Made by a program: the position numbers and the translations under genes. A DNA stretch of 32,190 bases. Origin: Brachionus koreanus (lineage: Eukaryota > Rotifera > Eurotatoria > Ploima > Brachionidae). Location of the stretch: contig PJRA01000297.1 of the NCBI GenBank assembly GCA_016987375.1, positions 106,515 to 138,704 on the forward strand, given 5' to 3'. Positions 21,078 to 31,806 of the stretch are shown one piece after another; positions within the stretch are counted from its first letter, which is position 1; each line of letters opens with the position of its first letter. The notes below the pieces were generated by a model, which did not search any database, was not told the origin of the DNA, and saw only the letters and a list, made by a program, of their open reading frames with translations.

Positions 21078-21311
21078 TATTTACTCCAAAGAACTAAATC
21101 GCTGCAAAATCAACTGATATTAAATGAAACAACAGAAGAAATCGGCTCAAATGAAATTGAAATAGTTGATTCTCAATTGCAAAAAAAAGTCAACATTTGT
21201 AGTCCGAGCAAAAAACAAAGAGTGGAAACAATTGAAAAGGATACTATTAATGAAGTTGAAAAAGCACCTAAAGTCACTAAAAGAAGACGAGGTTACCCCC
21301 AAAAAAATTAA
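21078..21311 (+). other. Short open reading without start, unrecognised
   Basis: An open frame of 77 codons between a TAG (21075-21077) and a TAA (21309-21311), with no ATG. It is Gln/Glu/Asn/Lys-rich and ends KVTKRRRGYPQKN, which resembles a decayed AT-hook (R-G-R-P type). It may be an exon or a transposon remnant. No splice partners could be found. Confidence 0.3.
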
Positions 21312-22053
21312 TAAATATTTCTAACTTACTTTTATATTTTTTTAAAAAATTTTTTTTTTTTTATATCAATATAATGAAATTTAAAAAAAAATTGGAGATT
21401 AAATCATTAATGTCTGCTATCATTTTTATTAAATCAGGAGATAATTTTAATTATTTTTTAAGAAATCTATTAATTAATTTAAGGTATTAAAAATAATTAA
21501 ATTAAGTGATCAAAAATTTTTGGAGATCATTTAAATAAATATAGAGATTGTTTAAATATATCCGCTTGAATATTTATGTAATTTAAACAAATGTTCTATC
21601 TATGAGTAAAATGTGATGATCATAATATCCGAATTACATATAAGAAGACCTTTTCAATTTTTTTTTTACTTTAAATTTGATTTTTGATTTAAAAATGTTT
21701 ATGTTTTAACAACTTTTATACAAAAATTAATTTATGTGTTAATTAACAGTTTAAACAATTAAATTGTTCGTTAATGCTTGATTCAAAATTTATGTTTTAT
21801 TAACATTTTTATGTTTCTTAAATCCCTACCCATCTTTTAGTATGACAGACGATCAAAAGTTAAGGAATTTTTTTTTGCTTTAGTTTCAGATTTCGTTCTC
21901 AATTTTTACAATGAATCGAATAAGACTATTGAAACTATTTTTTGATATTTTTCTTATTTTATTAAAATAATTTATTCCATAATTTATTTAAATAATTTTA
22001 AATAAAATTTAAAAAATGAACAGTCCGTTTTTTTGGAATAAATTTAAATTTTT
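21312..22053. other. AT-rich 3' flank of the DEG/ENaC gene
   Basis: No gene seen. On the minus strand, downstream of the channel stop codon, AATAAA occurs at 21988-21983 and 21976-21971 and could serve for polyadenylation. The rest is A/T-rich with frequent stops. Confidence 0.45.
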
Positions 22054-23817
22054 TTAATATTTTAAGTTTATATCAAGAGAATTTGTTTTTTTCTTATGAT
22101 TTTTTAATTTTCTTGCAATATTTATAAACAGTTCTATAATTTCGACAAGACTTAAAAAACTTGCTCCCAAATACAGACCAAATTGACCACCTAAATAAAA
22201 TAAATGATTGAAAAAAAAATTTAAAAAAAAATTTAAAATACCAATAATGCCCATCAATGTATCAAATGTAATCGCCGGACTTTCTGAAATAAAAAAATAT
22301 TTCAAGTCATCATAATAGACTGATATCATTAGAATAGACTCGCGTATTTCCTCTTTAGTAGGAATTTTTTGTAATACTGGACTATTAATTATTAAATTTC
22401 TGTCCTTTTTTTCTTCAGTTTCTTGAGACGAGTCTTCTTCTTCGGACGAATTTTCTTCTTCTTCCTTCTCCTCTGGTGTGAAAACATTTTTTGGATTAAA
22501 TTTATTTATTACATTTGGCTGTGTTTGTAAAATATTTGAATAATAAAAACTGGGATAGTATGCAGAACTAACTGTCTTAATATAAGCAAGTGAATCGCAC
22601 TCTTCAGGGCAGTATTTATCACATAAATTGCCTATGTCTAGCCTATCAAGCAAATCTCTTTCATTTTTGCTGCAATTAAGTGACAATCTGTCATGGCAAA
22701 TTTTCTGCTTTTCATCTTCTATTGGGATATTGGGATCTGCACAACCACAATTGGGAATTATTTTTTCATATTGCATACAAATCTCAAAGCAAAGTCTCTG
22801 CGAATATTTGGATAGCTTAAGGGTATGATTAAAATACAAAGAATCCTTTGATGTTGCTGTTTCAGAATTTTTTTTACAACCATTAAATGGATGCGGTAAT
22901 TTTGAATAGTTGTTTCTAGTGAAGCCAATGTAGGCAGCACTTCCGGTTCCTATGTATACTCCTTCATACTCCATGAGAGGTCGAATACCTCGTTGATGAA
23001 TAGCAACTTTTATTCCTTTGCTAATTGTATAATAGTCATGAATTCCACTTGCTCCTGTGAAAATTTCTAGATTTAGGCCGTGTGTAGGCCCTGTTTTACT
23101 TGTTGTCAGACCAGGTTTTTTCTGTCCTTTCGAATCAAATAAAGAATTGAACGTATAGCAATTTCCATATTCAGTATCATGAAACCAACTAAATGAGCTT
23201 GTATTGCACTGAACATGGTCAAAAAAACAGCTGATTAACATTGTGTCCATGGTAAAGCCAAGTTTTTCTAAATCTTCAGGTGTCAAATTTTTGTCTGAAC
23301 TTGCAATGGCTTTGAGTAAACTAGCAGCATCATGGACAAGCTCATAGCTAAATGTCTCATTGCTTGAAGTAATCACAGGCATGATTGAGTTTAGATTTAG
23401 TTTTTCAATTAAATATTCACCGGTTGTAGGTTCTGTGGACGCATCAAATGGATTTAAGTTGCAAATTGTCACCGATGGAAATTCAGCAATTGACTCGGAC
23501 ACTATTTGATTGCTTACAACTACCTCATGAGACAAAAATCTGGTGATTGAAATCACCACAGCTTTTAATAAAAATCTCACAAATACAATCAATTTGGTAT
23601 TTCAATATTCAAATTTACTTGAAAAACAGTATGTTGAAAATATAGCCAAAATTAGAATCCAAAAAAGTCTTAGAAAATTGCTGTCTGATTTGACTATATT
23701 TGAAAATCCGTGATTTGTGGTGTTTTCGCACCATTCGCGCAAATATTCCCTTATTATATTATTTAACTTTTCAGCTTCATCTAAATGTTTTCTGTGTGTA
23801 TTTTCTTTAGGAGCCAT
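22054..23817 (-). CDS. DEG/ENaC-family (amiloride-sensitive type) cation channel
   Basis: A trimeric cation channel subunit of the degenerin/ENaC/ASIC family. Three exons on the minus strand: 23817-23619, 23561-22242 and 22190-22054, joined 1656 nt, 551 aa. The intracellular N-terminus carries the gating NHGF motif (His36-Gly37); TM1 is ~50-66. Then come FPSVTICNLNPFD at the start of the ectodomain, GNCYTFN, GIKVAIHQRG with EGVYIG, the Cys-rich block (CFEICMQYE...CGCADP...C...CDKYCPEECDS), an acidic Glu/Ser-rich loop, and TM2 with IIGGQFGLYLGASFLSLVEIIEL, where GAS is the selectivity filter. The start is the first ATG in frame; upstream TTG-initiated readings lack an ATG. Intron 2 (22191-22241) is 51 nt, in frame and without stop. 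Gating stimulus cannot be inferred. It is antisense to and between the two GPCR genes. Confidence 0.92.
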
Positions 23818-24755
23818 TCTAATTACTTTTATCAAAATATCTGAGTGATAAATTTGGATGAAAAACAAAAAATCCTCCAAATTTATATAGACATTCAATA
23901 AGCAAAATAATTTACTTAAAGTATCATTGAAAATATATATTTTGATTTTGAAATAGAATTATAGAAAATTAAGGAAGGAATCAATGCATTAAAATGCATT
24001 AAATTTTTTTTTTTTGATAAATATTTTTAAAATTTTAACGGATTTTCATTCAGGATATTAATGGTTTATTTTAATTTTTTTTTAAATTTCATTGAAATAT
24101 TTCAAGGTTTGGAAATTTTTTAAAAATAAAATTTGTTTTTAGTATCAAAATTCACAACAACTTGTTCCTTGCTGAATTGATTCGTCATTGACTGTAAACC
24201 TTGTTTCTATCTTTATTAAGAACATGAGAAAATTATTAATCCTGGATATCTCAGTGGAATCATCGTCAGAGTAACATAGTTCTGAATACTTTCTTTTTCA
24301 CTGATCTCTTTGCTAATATAGTATAAAAAATAAATAAAATTTGGTGAAAAAAATGTTGCTGTTATCACCTATAGACCTTCTATGAACTCATTTAACAAAA
24401 TAAATGATCTACAAACTAAAGCATCATTTATTAGTATGTTTTAACTAAACATAGGTTTACTTCATTCAATTCATGATGATCATACTCTTCATTTTATTCA
24501 TATTAATTCATTCTAACTCAAAATTTTGACATCTAAAGAATTAGAAAATTAGATACAAATTAATTTAACCTATTTTCAAAAATTGATACCATTTAAAAAA
24601 AACATTTAGACTAATTTTATTGTATATTGAAAACAATTTTTAATTGAATAATTTAATATTTTTTATTTTATATTTAAATCTGAAAAAATAAAAAAAAAAG
24701 AAAAAAAATATATAAATGATAATAGATTGATCTTAATTTCTGATTAATCTCTGCT
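23818..24755. other. Intergenic stretch upstream of the channel gene
   Basis: No confident gene. The motif at 23983-24003 repeats one at 3886-3906 with one mismatch. From about 24350 to 24590 a plus-strand reading with a few stops (ITYRPSMNSFNKIND, then HSIHDDHTLHFIHI) looks like a decayed coding segment of unknown origin. Long A/T tracts follow to 24720. Confidence 0.4.
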
Positions 24756-24767
24756 AAATACTCTACT

Positions 24768-25062
24768 AACTAGCCCGTATAGCCGAGCGGTTTGTGTGTT
24801 AGTCATGCAAGCAGAGGGTGGAGGCTTCAAAACCCGCTGGGGGTGGAAAAATCTTCAAAATATCTCTGCAATATGGGGCGCATTTTTAAACCTCTTTCAT
24901 AAAAAATGGGGAACCGGTTTCGCCTGGGAAAAATTTGCAGTGTAGATGATCAACTCGATGCAGTAGCCTCTGTGTCAGATTGGAGTTGTTGCTCAAAAAA
25001 GGTACTTGAAAAGGAGATGAGCGCCTCCCCATTATCCACTAGGATAGAATAGGGTCAAAAAA
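24768..25062 (+). mobile_element. tRNA-derived SINE with target-site duplications
   Basis: A roughly 295-bp insertion. Its head resembles a tRNA with A box TAGCCGAGCGG (24780-24790) and a weaker B box GGCTTCAAAACCC (24823-24835). A tRNA-unrelated body follows (about 24850-25050) and a short A tail ends it (25057-25065). AAATACTCTACT occurs on both sides (24756-24767 and 25063-25074), a 12-bp target duplication as left by LINE-driven insertion. The head is closest to long-variable-arm (Leu/Ser-like) tRNAs by eye, but parentage is uncertain. Confidence 0.82.
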
Positions 25063-25074
25063 AAATACTCTACT

Positions 25075-25599
25075 GGCTTTTATTTGCTTAATATGACAAT
25101 CCTTTTAAGAGTCTTACACAAATGGTACACAAATCTGATGATTACTATTGAAAAGAAGAGAAAATTTTTCTATGAATATAAATTCCATGTTTTTTTTCTG
25201 ATAATATGTATTCGATGAAAATAAAATCTATGAACTATTTCTACATAAAATTTTTTTGTTGAAATATGGTATTGCCTTTGAACAATTAAAACGAATATAT
25301 GCTTCTTTTCAACACACTTATCCTTCTTTGGTCCATCGAAAGCAATATCATTTTAGAGGAGGGGATTTTAAAAAACTAAGACAATGTTTAAGAAGGGTGT
25401 CGTGAGTTTTCTAGAAGCCATTACCCATTAGTAGATTTATGTTCAAGATTTTTTTATAAATTTTAATGACAGATCTGTTTTCCTAAAAAAATTTATTTCA
25501 AAATTTTTTTTTTTTGGGAAAAATTAAACATTTATTTTTTTAATTTTTTTATATGAAAAATAAAGTTGTTTTAATTACATTGCATTTGATGTGTTAATT
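25075..25599. other. Intergenic, one coding-like scrap
   Basis: From about 25263 to 25404 an open plus-strand stretch without ATG reads KYGIAFEQLKRIYASFQHTY and ends GGDFKKLRQCLRRVS. It looks like real protein but is not recognisable. T-rich runs follow at 25500-25550. Confidence 0.35.
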
Positions 25600-25845
25600 G
25601 AAGGAATAAAAATACAACTGGAGAGTTGGAACGAGCTACCACCGGAGGCTTTGCAATCCAAGACAAAAACGGCATTTAAAAGGATGATCGATAAACTGAA
25701 ATAAACTTAATTGAAATTAAACAAAAACAAACATTTTAGTAACTGAAGTATAATCAAAGACAGCTACTATAGCGAGCCCTATATGGGTTTCGTTTACAGG
25801 GTAAAACCTGTCGTAGCTTATTCTTCTTATTATTATTATAACTAA
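25600..25845 (+). pseudogene. LINE 3' end with terminal simple repeat
   Basis: Coding for the last residues of a LINE reverse transcriptase ORF: LESWNELPPEALQSKTKTAF then KRMIDKLK and a TAA at 25702-25704. The W-N-x-L-P-P-E...F-K...D-K pattern is the usual CR1/L2/RTE-like tail. About 100 bp of 3' UTR follows and ends in a TTATT/ATT-type simple repeat (about 25818-25842), typical of LINE 3' termini. Everything 5' is missing, as in strongly truncated copies. Confidence 0.6.
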
Positions 25846-26665
25846 AATGAAAATAAGCTATTATTTACTTTTTGAATTTTTTCGATAATTTTTCAAAAGA
25901 CTCTACTTACTTGATCAAGTTTGATCAAATATTGCAAATAGTGTTGAATACCGTCAGTGATTTTGCCAATTATTATTTTCATGTAAAGCTAAAAAATTTA
26001 ACAATTTATGAAAAGAGAAAAATTGCATAAATTGTTATAGCTCAACAGTTATTTAATAAACTATTTAAAAGTATACTTGTGTTATTACTGATTAAACCTC
26101 CCATTACAGATAGCTCGTTTTAAATCACTCTGCATGTAAATATTCAAATCTCTTTTAACTTTTGACATACCAAACTCAAAAAAGAGTTAACATAGAAGCT
26201 TTTAATGAGAGACTTAATCGGAAGTCTTTGCGAAATGTGTGTGTTTCACTATTGCTTTAGAAATAAAACCTTTAGTTTCTAATAAATTGGTCAGGCATGG
26301 CTTTTTTGGTAAGAAACTATGCTGTGATGCGGACTTGCTCATCTTTATTTTGAATTAGTTTTATTTATTGAATAAAAATGAATGGCACAATTGATGACAT
26401 ACACCGTTGTTTATAGATCCATGTCCGTGAACAACTTTTTATAAATTTTTTTTTTAAATTGAATTAAATTATTAAATCAATAAGAAGAAAAAAATTGAAA
26501 AAAATAAGAATTAAAAAAAAAAAATTTTGTTGGTAATTTCTTGATTTTTTTGAGAAGTTTATCATTTTAAAAACTTGAATAAATAATTTTTATCTATTTT
26601 TTTTTAGCCGATAAAGTTAAATTTTTATTTTGAAGAAAAATAAAATTATTAATTCATAATTAAAA
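25846..26665. other. Intergenic stretch upstream of the second GPCR gene
   Basis: No gene recognised. There are a few coding-like scraps near 26190-26280 (AFNERLNRKSLRN) without support. A/T tracts occupy 26440-26640, immediately before the second receptor. The promoter must lie here but shows no readable element. Confidence 0.4.
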
Positions 26666-29600
26666 ATGAAGTTTCTAATTTTTTTGTTTGTTGAGCTTAC
26701 CTTATTTATCAATGTTAGAGCACTTGATGATTCATCGAATTTTGCCAATTTCGATTTCCAAATCCTACAGCTAAAATTTAAATGGAATCAAACTGAAAAA
26801 TGCAACCTAACAAACTTTTTCACAGATAATGTACTTTCAGCTGAATGCACAGAAGTAAAAGACACCTTTGAAATTTCGATAGAATATTTACTTAAACTCT
26901 CGAATGATTCTTATGACTTTGAGCCTCTTGATATTTTTCTGGATTTGGATATGCTTGTTGAAATGAGATCATCTATCGATGATCCGAATAAAGACATATT
27001 TTTGGAATGGCATTCACCAAACAATTCATTTTATTTTATTGGCATCGATTGTATTCAAGAATATAGCAATAACAACTGTTCGAATTTTAGCCAATTCGAA
27101 CAACCAAGTCTTTTTATTAAGATCGAAGAAAATGATCAACATTATGGCCGAATTTTGTCTGAAAAAATAGAGATAAAATTAATTGATGAAGAAATAGTAG
27201 TTTATAACTTGGACTATGAGCTAGAGAATGCTTTTATATTAATCTATAATGAGTCAGATATTCTATTTGATTTGCCACTAAAAGACAACACTGCAAATGT
27301 TACTGATATTCAGTTACCTGATGGAGATTTTAGTGCATCTTTAGGTGGCTTTATGGACATGTTAGATATGCGACAAAATGATATAATACTCGTTCAACTA
27401 AGTTAATCATAATTTCTGGATTTTTCAACTTTTTTATCGTTTTTCAACTTTTAGATGGAGCAATTTTTAACTTTATGGATCAAGTTGACTCAGAGGTCTA
27501 CTATGCAACAAATTTAAGTAGTAGTAGAGTGAGATTTGAAACTGATGCTATTTATGTAGATAAAATTGAAAGTAAGCTTAATTTATTAACAGACGGCCAA
27601 AAAATGCTTGTTCGAGATAACTATGAGAATAAAAATCTAAATTAAAATAGTTGAATTAATGAAATGTTGACAGCTAATTTTAAAAATTTTGTTTAAATTA
27701 AAAAATTTTGAATATAAATATTTTTTTGAAGCATCATTATTTTCTTATACTTTTGATAGAACTGTTTGCTGCCTTTTCAATTGTTATACACCACAATTTT
27801 GTTTATTTTTTGGAATATTTTTACCATTGAAATGTCAAAAAAATTTACCAAATAAAAACTTCTCTTTATACAAATAGAATACTATTATTAAAAAAGCAGA
27901 CAAAATTTCAAAAATTCAAAAATTTTCATAATTTTCTCTTTATCAATTTGAAAAATGTTTTTTTTCCAAATTTTCGGACAAGCAATTTTAGGCACTCGTT
28001 AATTTTAAAAAAATTTGGCAAAAATAATTATTTAATTTTTCTAGTGTATAATCAAACTGATTCAACTAGTCTATATACAGACATAACCATCGAATTTAAA
28101 GAATCAAGTGGTAATTTTTAAAGAAAAATGTTTTCAACAAGGACATTCTTAATTAATAATCAGAACATTACAAAAATTATAGTGAAAATTATTTTTCAAA
28201 ATAAGTGATTATTGCCTAGAAAATAAGTTTCAAATTATATTGAGTATTTATGAAATAGGCTGACTTATTTGAGATATCATACCCTTATTTAATCAAGACC
28301 TTGGTCAAAAAATGCTAGAATTTTGGGTTTTTTTTGTATCTACTGCGCTGTTTACTGTTGATACATCGTTTATTTGTGAAATTGTTGAATTGATTCTAAA
28401 TAAAAATCTTCAGACTTGTTTTTAAGTCACAAGTAAGTCAAGTCATAACTTTGACTTGATTTTTTGTGATTTAGACTTAAAAGAGCCATAATATTTTTTC
28501 AACACAAATAAATAAAATTTATCCAGTAAATTTTATAAAATATAACCAAAATAATTTATTCGTAATTTATTTATTATATCATAACTAATCTGATACAAAA
28601 ATAATAATAAAATGAAACAAATCTTATAATAATAGTATTTTTTTGATATAGATACAACTAATAGAGCAAAAAAAAAAACAACACTGATGACATTAATTCT
28701 TTTGCTAGGCTGATCACTACTAAATTCATCAGTTTAATCAGTTTACGATAAGATCCGTTGGTTGATGTTCCAGGGCTTTTTTATTTTTCTTGAATACTAT
28801 GGATGTACCCTTGTTTCACCGTTTTCAACTTGCAGTCTGATTGTGTCGAAATTTTCAAATGCCGAATGGAGATCATAGACTATGGTTTTACCATGCTTTT
28901 TACCATTGACAGGATCCTTAGGAGTTTGGTCATATTTATAATTATTTATTTTTTTAAATCACCCTTTTTTGACTGTTTATAATGAGAGAATGTTTTTTTG
29001 TCAATTATTTAAGAAAATCATTAATTAATAGTAATTAAAAAAATGTTATTATTTCAGTGCTTTAGCCATCTTGCGTGGTCTACCAACACTAGCAACTTGA
29101 CCCAAAGTTAAGCACCAGAATTCTTTTGGAAATTCTTCGAATAAAGCTTCAAGGAAAGCAATGCCAATAATATGCTAACACATGTAGTGATTAAAACAAG
29201 ATAGGCAGGTGCGATTACTATTAAAGTTATATTTTAATTGACATTTGTTTAACACTAGAAGCACCAAAGGAGTCATTTAGACTCTTTTGAAAATTTTTAA
29301 ATCCTGGTATCTTTTGAATAGTTTTTTCAAATTAATATATCTTTTTTGATTTATGTAGATTTTAGAATTTTCTTTAAAGAATGATATTACTTTATAAAGT
29401 TATTATAGTTTTTTTTTAAAATATTTTTGAATTAAAAAAATGTGAAAAAATGCTTGGTGCTTCTAGTGTTAAATAAATTGATAAATTAATTGCCACGTTT
29501 TCATGCGGCTTTTATAATCTTTAGAATAAAAAAAGTGTTTCCAAAAATTTGTTCAGGATTTTGTCTAGTTTTAGAATCTGCAAAAAAAATAGGGATTTTT

Positions 29601-31806
29601 GGGGTAAACCGCGAAGGAGATACAAAAACAACTGAAACACAGTCTAAGTCACAAAAATTTAAGTCAAAGTTATGACTTGACTTAAACTTAAATTATTTTA
29701 TTTTTAAACTCAAAGAATTAATGCCAATTTTTCGGCAAAAAGGTAAGATTTGCACTTAGCATTATTACTATACTTTTTTACCAAAGCCACTCAAAGCCGA
29801 AATATCTCTTGTTCAAATCAGACTTGTTTATAATTCACAGTTTTAAGTCTAAGTCACAAAAATTAAGTCATTGACTTGACTTGACTTAAGACTCGTGACT
29901 TAAGAACAAGACTGGGGCATGATATCTCAAATAAGTAGCTATGTTGTAGAGGAGGCTATTCACAATCAGAATTGAGGCAATACTTTTAAGATATGCATAT
30001 TTGAGCATGAGTTATAATAGCATAAAGGCAAGAGGCACTTTTTTTTTTGAAACTCAAAAATCCGAGTTTTTACACAGACTAAATTTGAGTGATACATACC
30101 TTGTATCAGCTGATACATTTTGCACAACAATTTTTAGACCCTTAGAAAGAAAAAAAGTTATTTTAATTTAAAATTTTTGTTTTTGTTTTTTGTTCCAAAA
30201 TTTACAATGCCAAATTTATCTAAAAAATAAATTAGAAAGCCTCAATCAATAATCAAGCTAAATATCAAATTGAAATATTAAAAATGGGGACCAAAATTAA
30301 AAAGATTTTATTTAATTTTTTGACTCAACAAAATTTGAAAAAATAAAATTTTAAAAATTGAAAGAGGCTTTTACATCAATGGGTATTACGTCATTGGTTA
30401 CTACAGTTAGTCAAAGTTACATCGAAATTTATAGTATCAATCGAAATGAACAATCTCCTGGGACTATTGAAGTTTTATCGAATTCTTTATTGCCTCAAGC
30501 AATATACTCTCTAAAATGTTCAAAAGAATCAACTCAAGTTATGCTCAATTTTACCAAAGAAGCTTGCTTCAACAATACTATCAATATGTTCTTTTGCACT
30601 GGTCAATGTTCATTCAATTCAACAATTTCTGGTTATTCAGTCACTGTTAGTCTTTTTGCTTCAAATTTTTTCCACGTTTATGAAACTACTGAAAAAATTA
30701 CTTTTGGTAAATAATTTTTTGTATGTTTAAAATTTTAAAATTTTAACCAAGTGCCTGATCCGGTCAAAGATTTTCAATATAAAACGGAAGCATATTATGT
30801 CAATTTATCATGGATTCCACCTGGTGGCAAATACGATGGCTTTAATTTGCAAATCACACATCTAAATGAAGTCCAGTCTACACTAAATTTCACTCTCCAA
30901 CCTAATGAAACAAACAAAACAGTGTATAATCTTTTGACGAATACCACTTACTATGCACACATCTTTGTTTTGAGTGGTTCCACTTTATCTAAGAATAAAA
31001 CAATTTGTTTCACTACTCTAAAAGTTGAAAATATCTATGAACTAGAAACAGAAGATTTCATTTCTATATTAGATAATTCACAAATACCAAGTCAGTCGCT
31101 GATTGAATTGGCTGATTTTACTAGTGAAAAATTTCAAACTAATAATTCTACCCAAATTAAAAAAAATTTGTATAAAAGTTCTGTTTTGATCAAAGAAATA
31201 ACTGAAAAAAATAATGATTCGTTAGTTATGTCCAAAATGCTTCAATTTTCTGATGTTGCATTCAATCAATCGGACAAATACTACGAGGAAGACTTGGAAT
31301 TGTCGGGCCAATTAACTAGTAATCTGGAAAAAGTGGCTGCCAAAGTAGATGCTGGTTCAAACAATTTCTTTGAGTCTAATTTTAGCAATTTTTATTTAAA
31401 AACAAAAATTATACCAGAAAATTTTACATTTTCTGATCTTACTTTTAATACAAGTTAAAAAATTGAGAATTTTTTTAAAAAAATTTTAAAATTTTTTTGT
31501 TTAGATTTGACAAAAAATTACACTAATTCAGATGACATTTATTTTGAGAGCGAAAATTTTAAATACGATGTTTATTTCAATCATAAATTGGTGGAAAATC
31601 TTTTTTCTAAAAACCAAAGTGTACGATTGTCTTTCATTGCATACACATCTAATAAACTATTTAAAAATAAAAATGTTTCCCAATTAGATCAGCTAGAGAA
31701 TTGTATAAATCAAAATTTCTTAACACTTAATGTGATATCGGCTTCATCGTTTCAAGTCGTGTCTCCTACAAATGATTTGGTAAACATAATATTTTCAAAG
31801 CAAGAA
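26666..31806 (+). CDS. Second adhesion GPCR, 5' part (continues past right edge)
   Basis: This is a paralogue of the receptor at 11154. Exons visible: 26666-27401, 27455-27571, 28045-28110, 30365-30706, 30752-31453, 31505-31806. Joined they give 2265 nt, exactly 755 open codons, all GT-AG. A clear signal peptide (MKFLIFLFVELTLFINVRA) is followed by the same unrecognised N-terminal region (LDLDMLVEMRSSIDDPNKD). A small extra exon of 22 codons comes next, then an FN3-like domain with extra Cys, a clear FN3 (VNLSWIPPGG), GAIN subdomain A, and part of GAIN B (YDVYFN, RLSFIAYTSNKLFKN, DLVNIIFSKQE). The last donor GTAAGT at 31807 matches the phase-0 intron just before the GPS exon in the first gene. 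GPS and 7TM are therefore expected beyond 32190. The third exon is the least certain. Confidence 0.85.
28263..29936. repeat. Fold-back element with AGTC-rich arms
   Basis: ACTTATTTGAGATATCAT at 28263-28280 is repeated exactly in inverse orientation at 29919-29936. Inside these, an AGTC-rich block at 28411-28483 (CTTGTTTTTAAGTCAC onwards, with AAGTCAAGTCATAACTTTG) is repeated inverted at 29841-29914 and again, partly, at 29641-29690. On the right the two blocks adjoin; on the left they are separated by about 130 bp, so the left arm may carry a later insertion. The ends are not sharp and no target duplication was found. Confidence 0.6.
29253..29468. mobile_element. piggyBac-type MITE
   Basis: A 216-bp element with 15-bp perfect terminal inverted repeats, CACTAGAAGCACCAA at the left and its complement at the right end. 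It is flanked on both sides by TTAA (29249-29252 and 29469-29472). TTAA targets and C-x-C-T-A-G-A-A ends are hallmarks of the piggyBac superfamily. The interior is A/T-rich without coding capacity, so it depends on a transposase elsewhere. It sits inside the larger fold-back repeat in intron 3 of the second receptor gene. Confidence 0.85.

Larger units (their letters stand above)
28111..30364 (+). other. Large intron 3 of the second GPCR gene
   Basis: A 2.25-kb intron filled with a fold-back repeat (28263-29936) and, inside it, a piggyBac-like MITE. On the minus strand two coding-like pieces lie between the fold-back arms: 29178-29049 (FLEALFEEFPKEFW then GRPRKMAKALK and a stop) and about 28935-28800 (DPVNGKKHGKTIVYDLHSAF). 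They might be the decayed gene of the fold-back element. Neither is recognised. Confidence 0.6.

Noticed and set aside
23602..23898. Channel start at the upstream TTG near 23898
   Set aside because: The reading from there begins with TTG and has no ATG before 23817. The MAPKEN start gives an N-terminus of normal length before the NHGF motif.
27689..27877. 62-codon plus-strand open frame in an intron of the second receptor
   Set aside because: It is Phe/Tyr/Cys-rich and translated from T-rich intron sequence. It has no counterpart in the paralogue and does not fit the splice phases.
29490..29675. 61-codon plus-strand open frame
   Set aside because: It runs into the AGTC-rich inverted repeat and has no motif or paralogue; probably chance.
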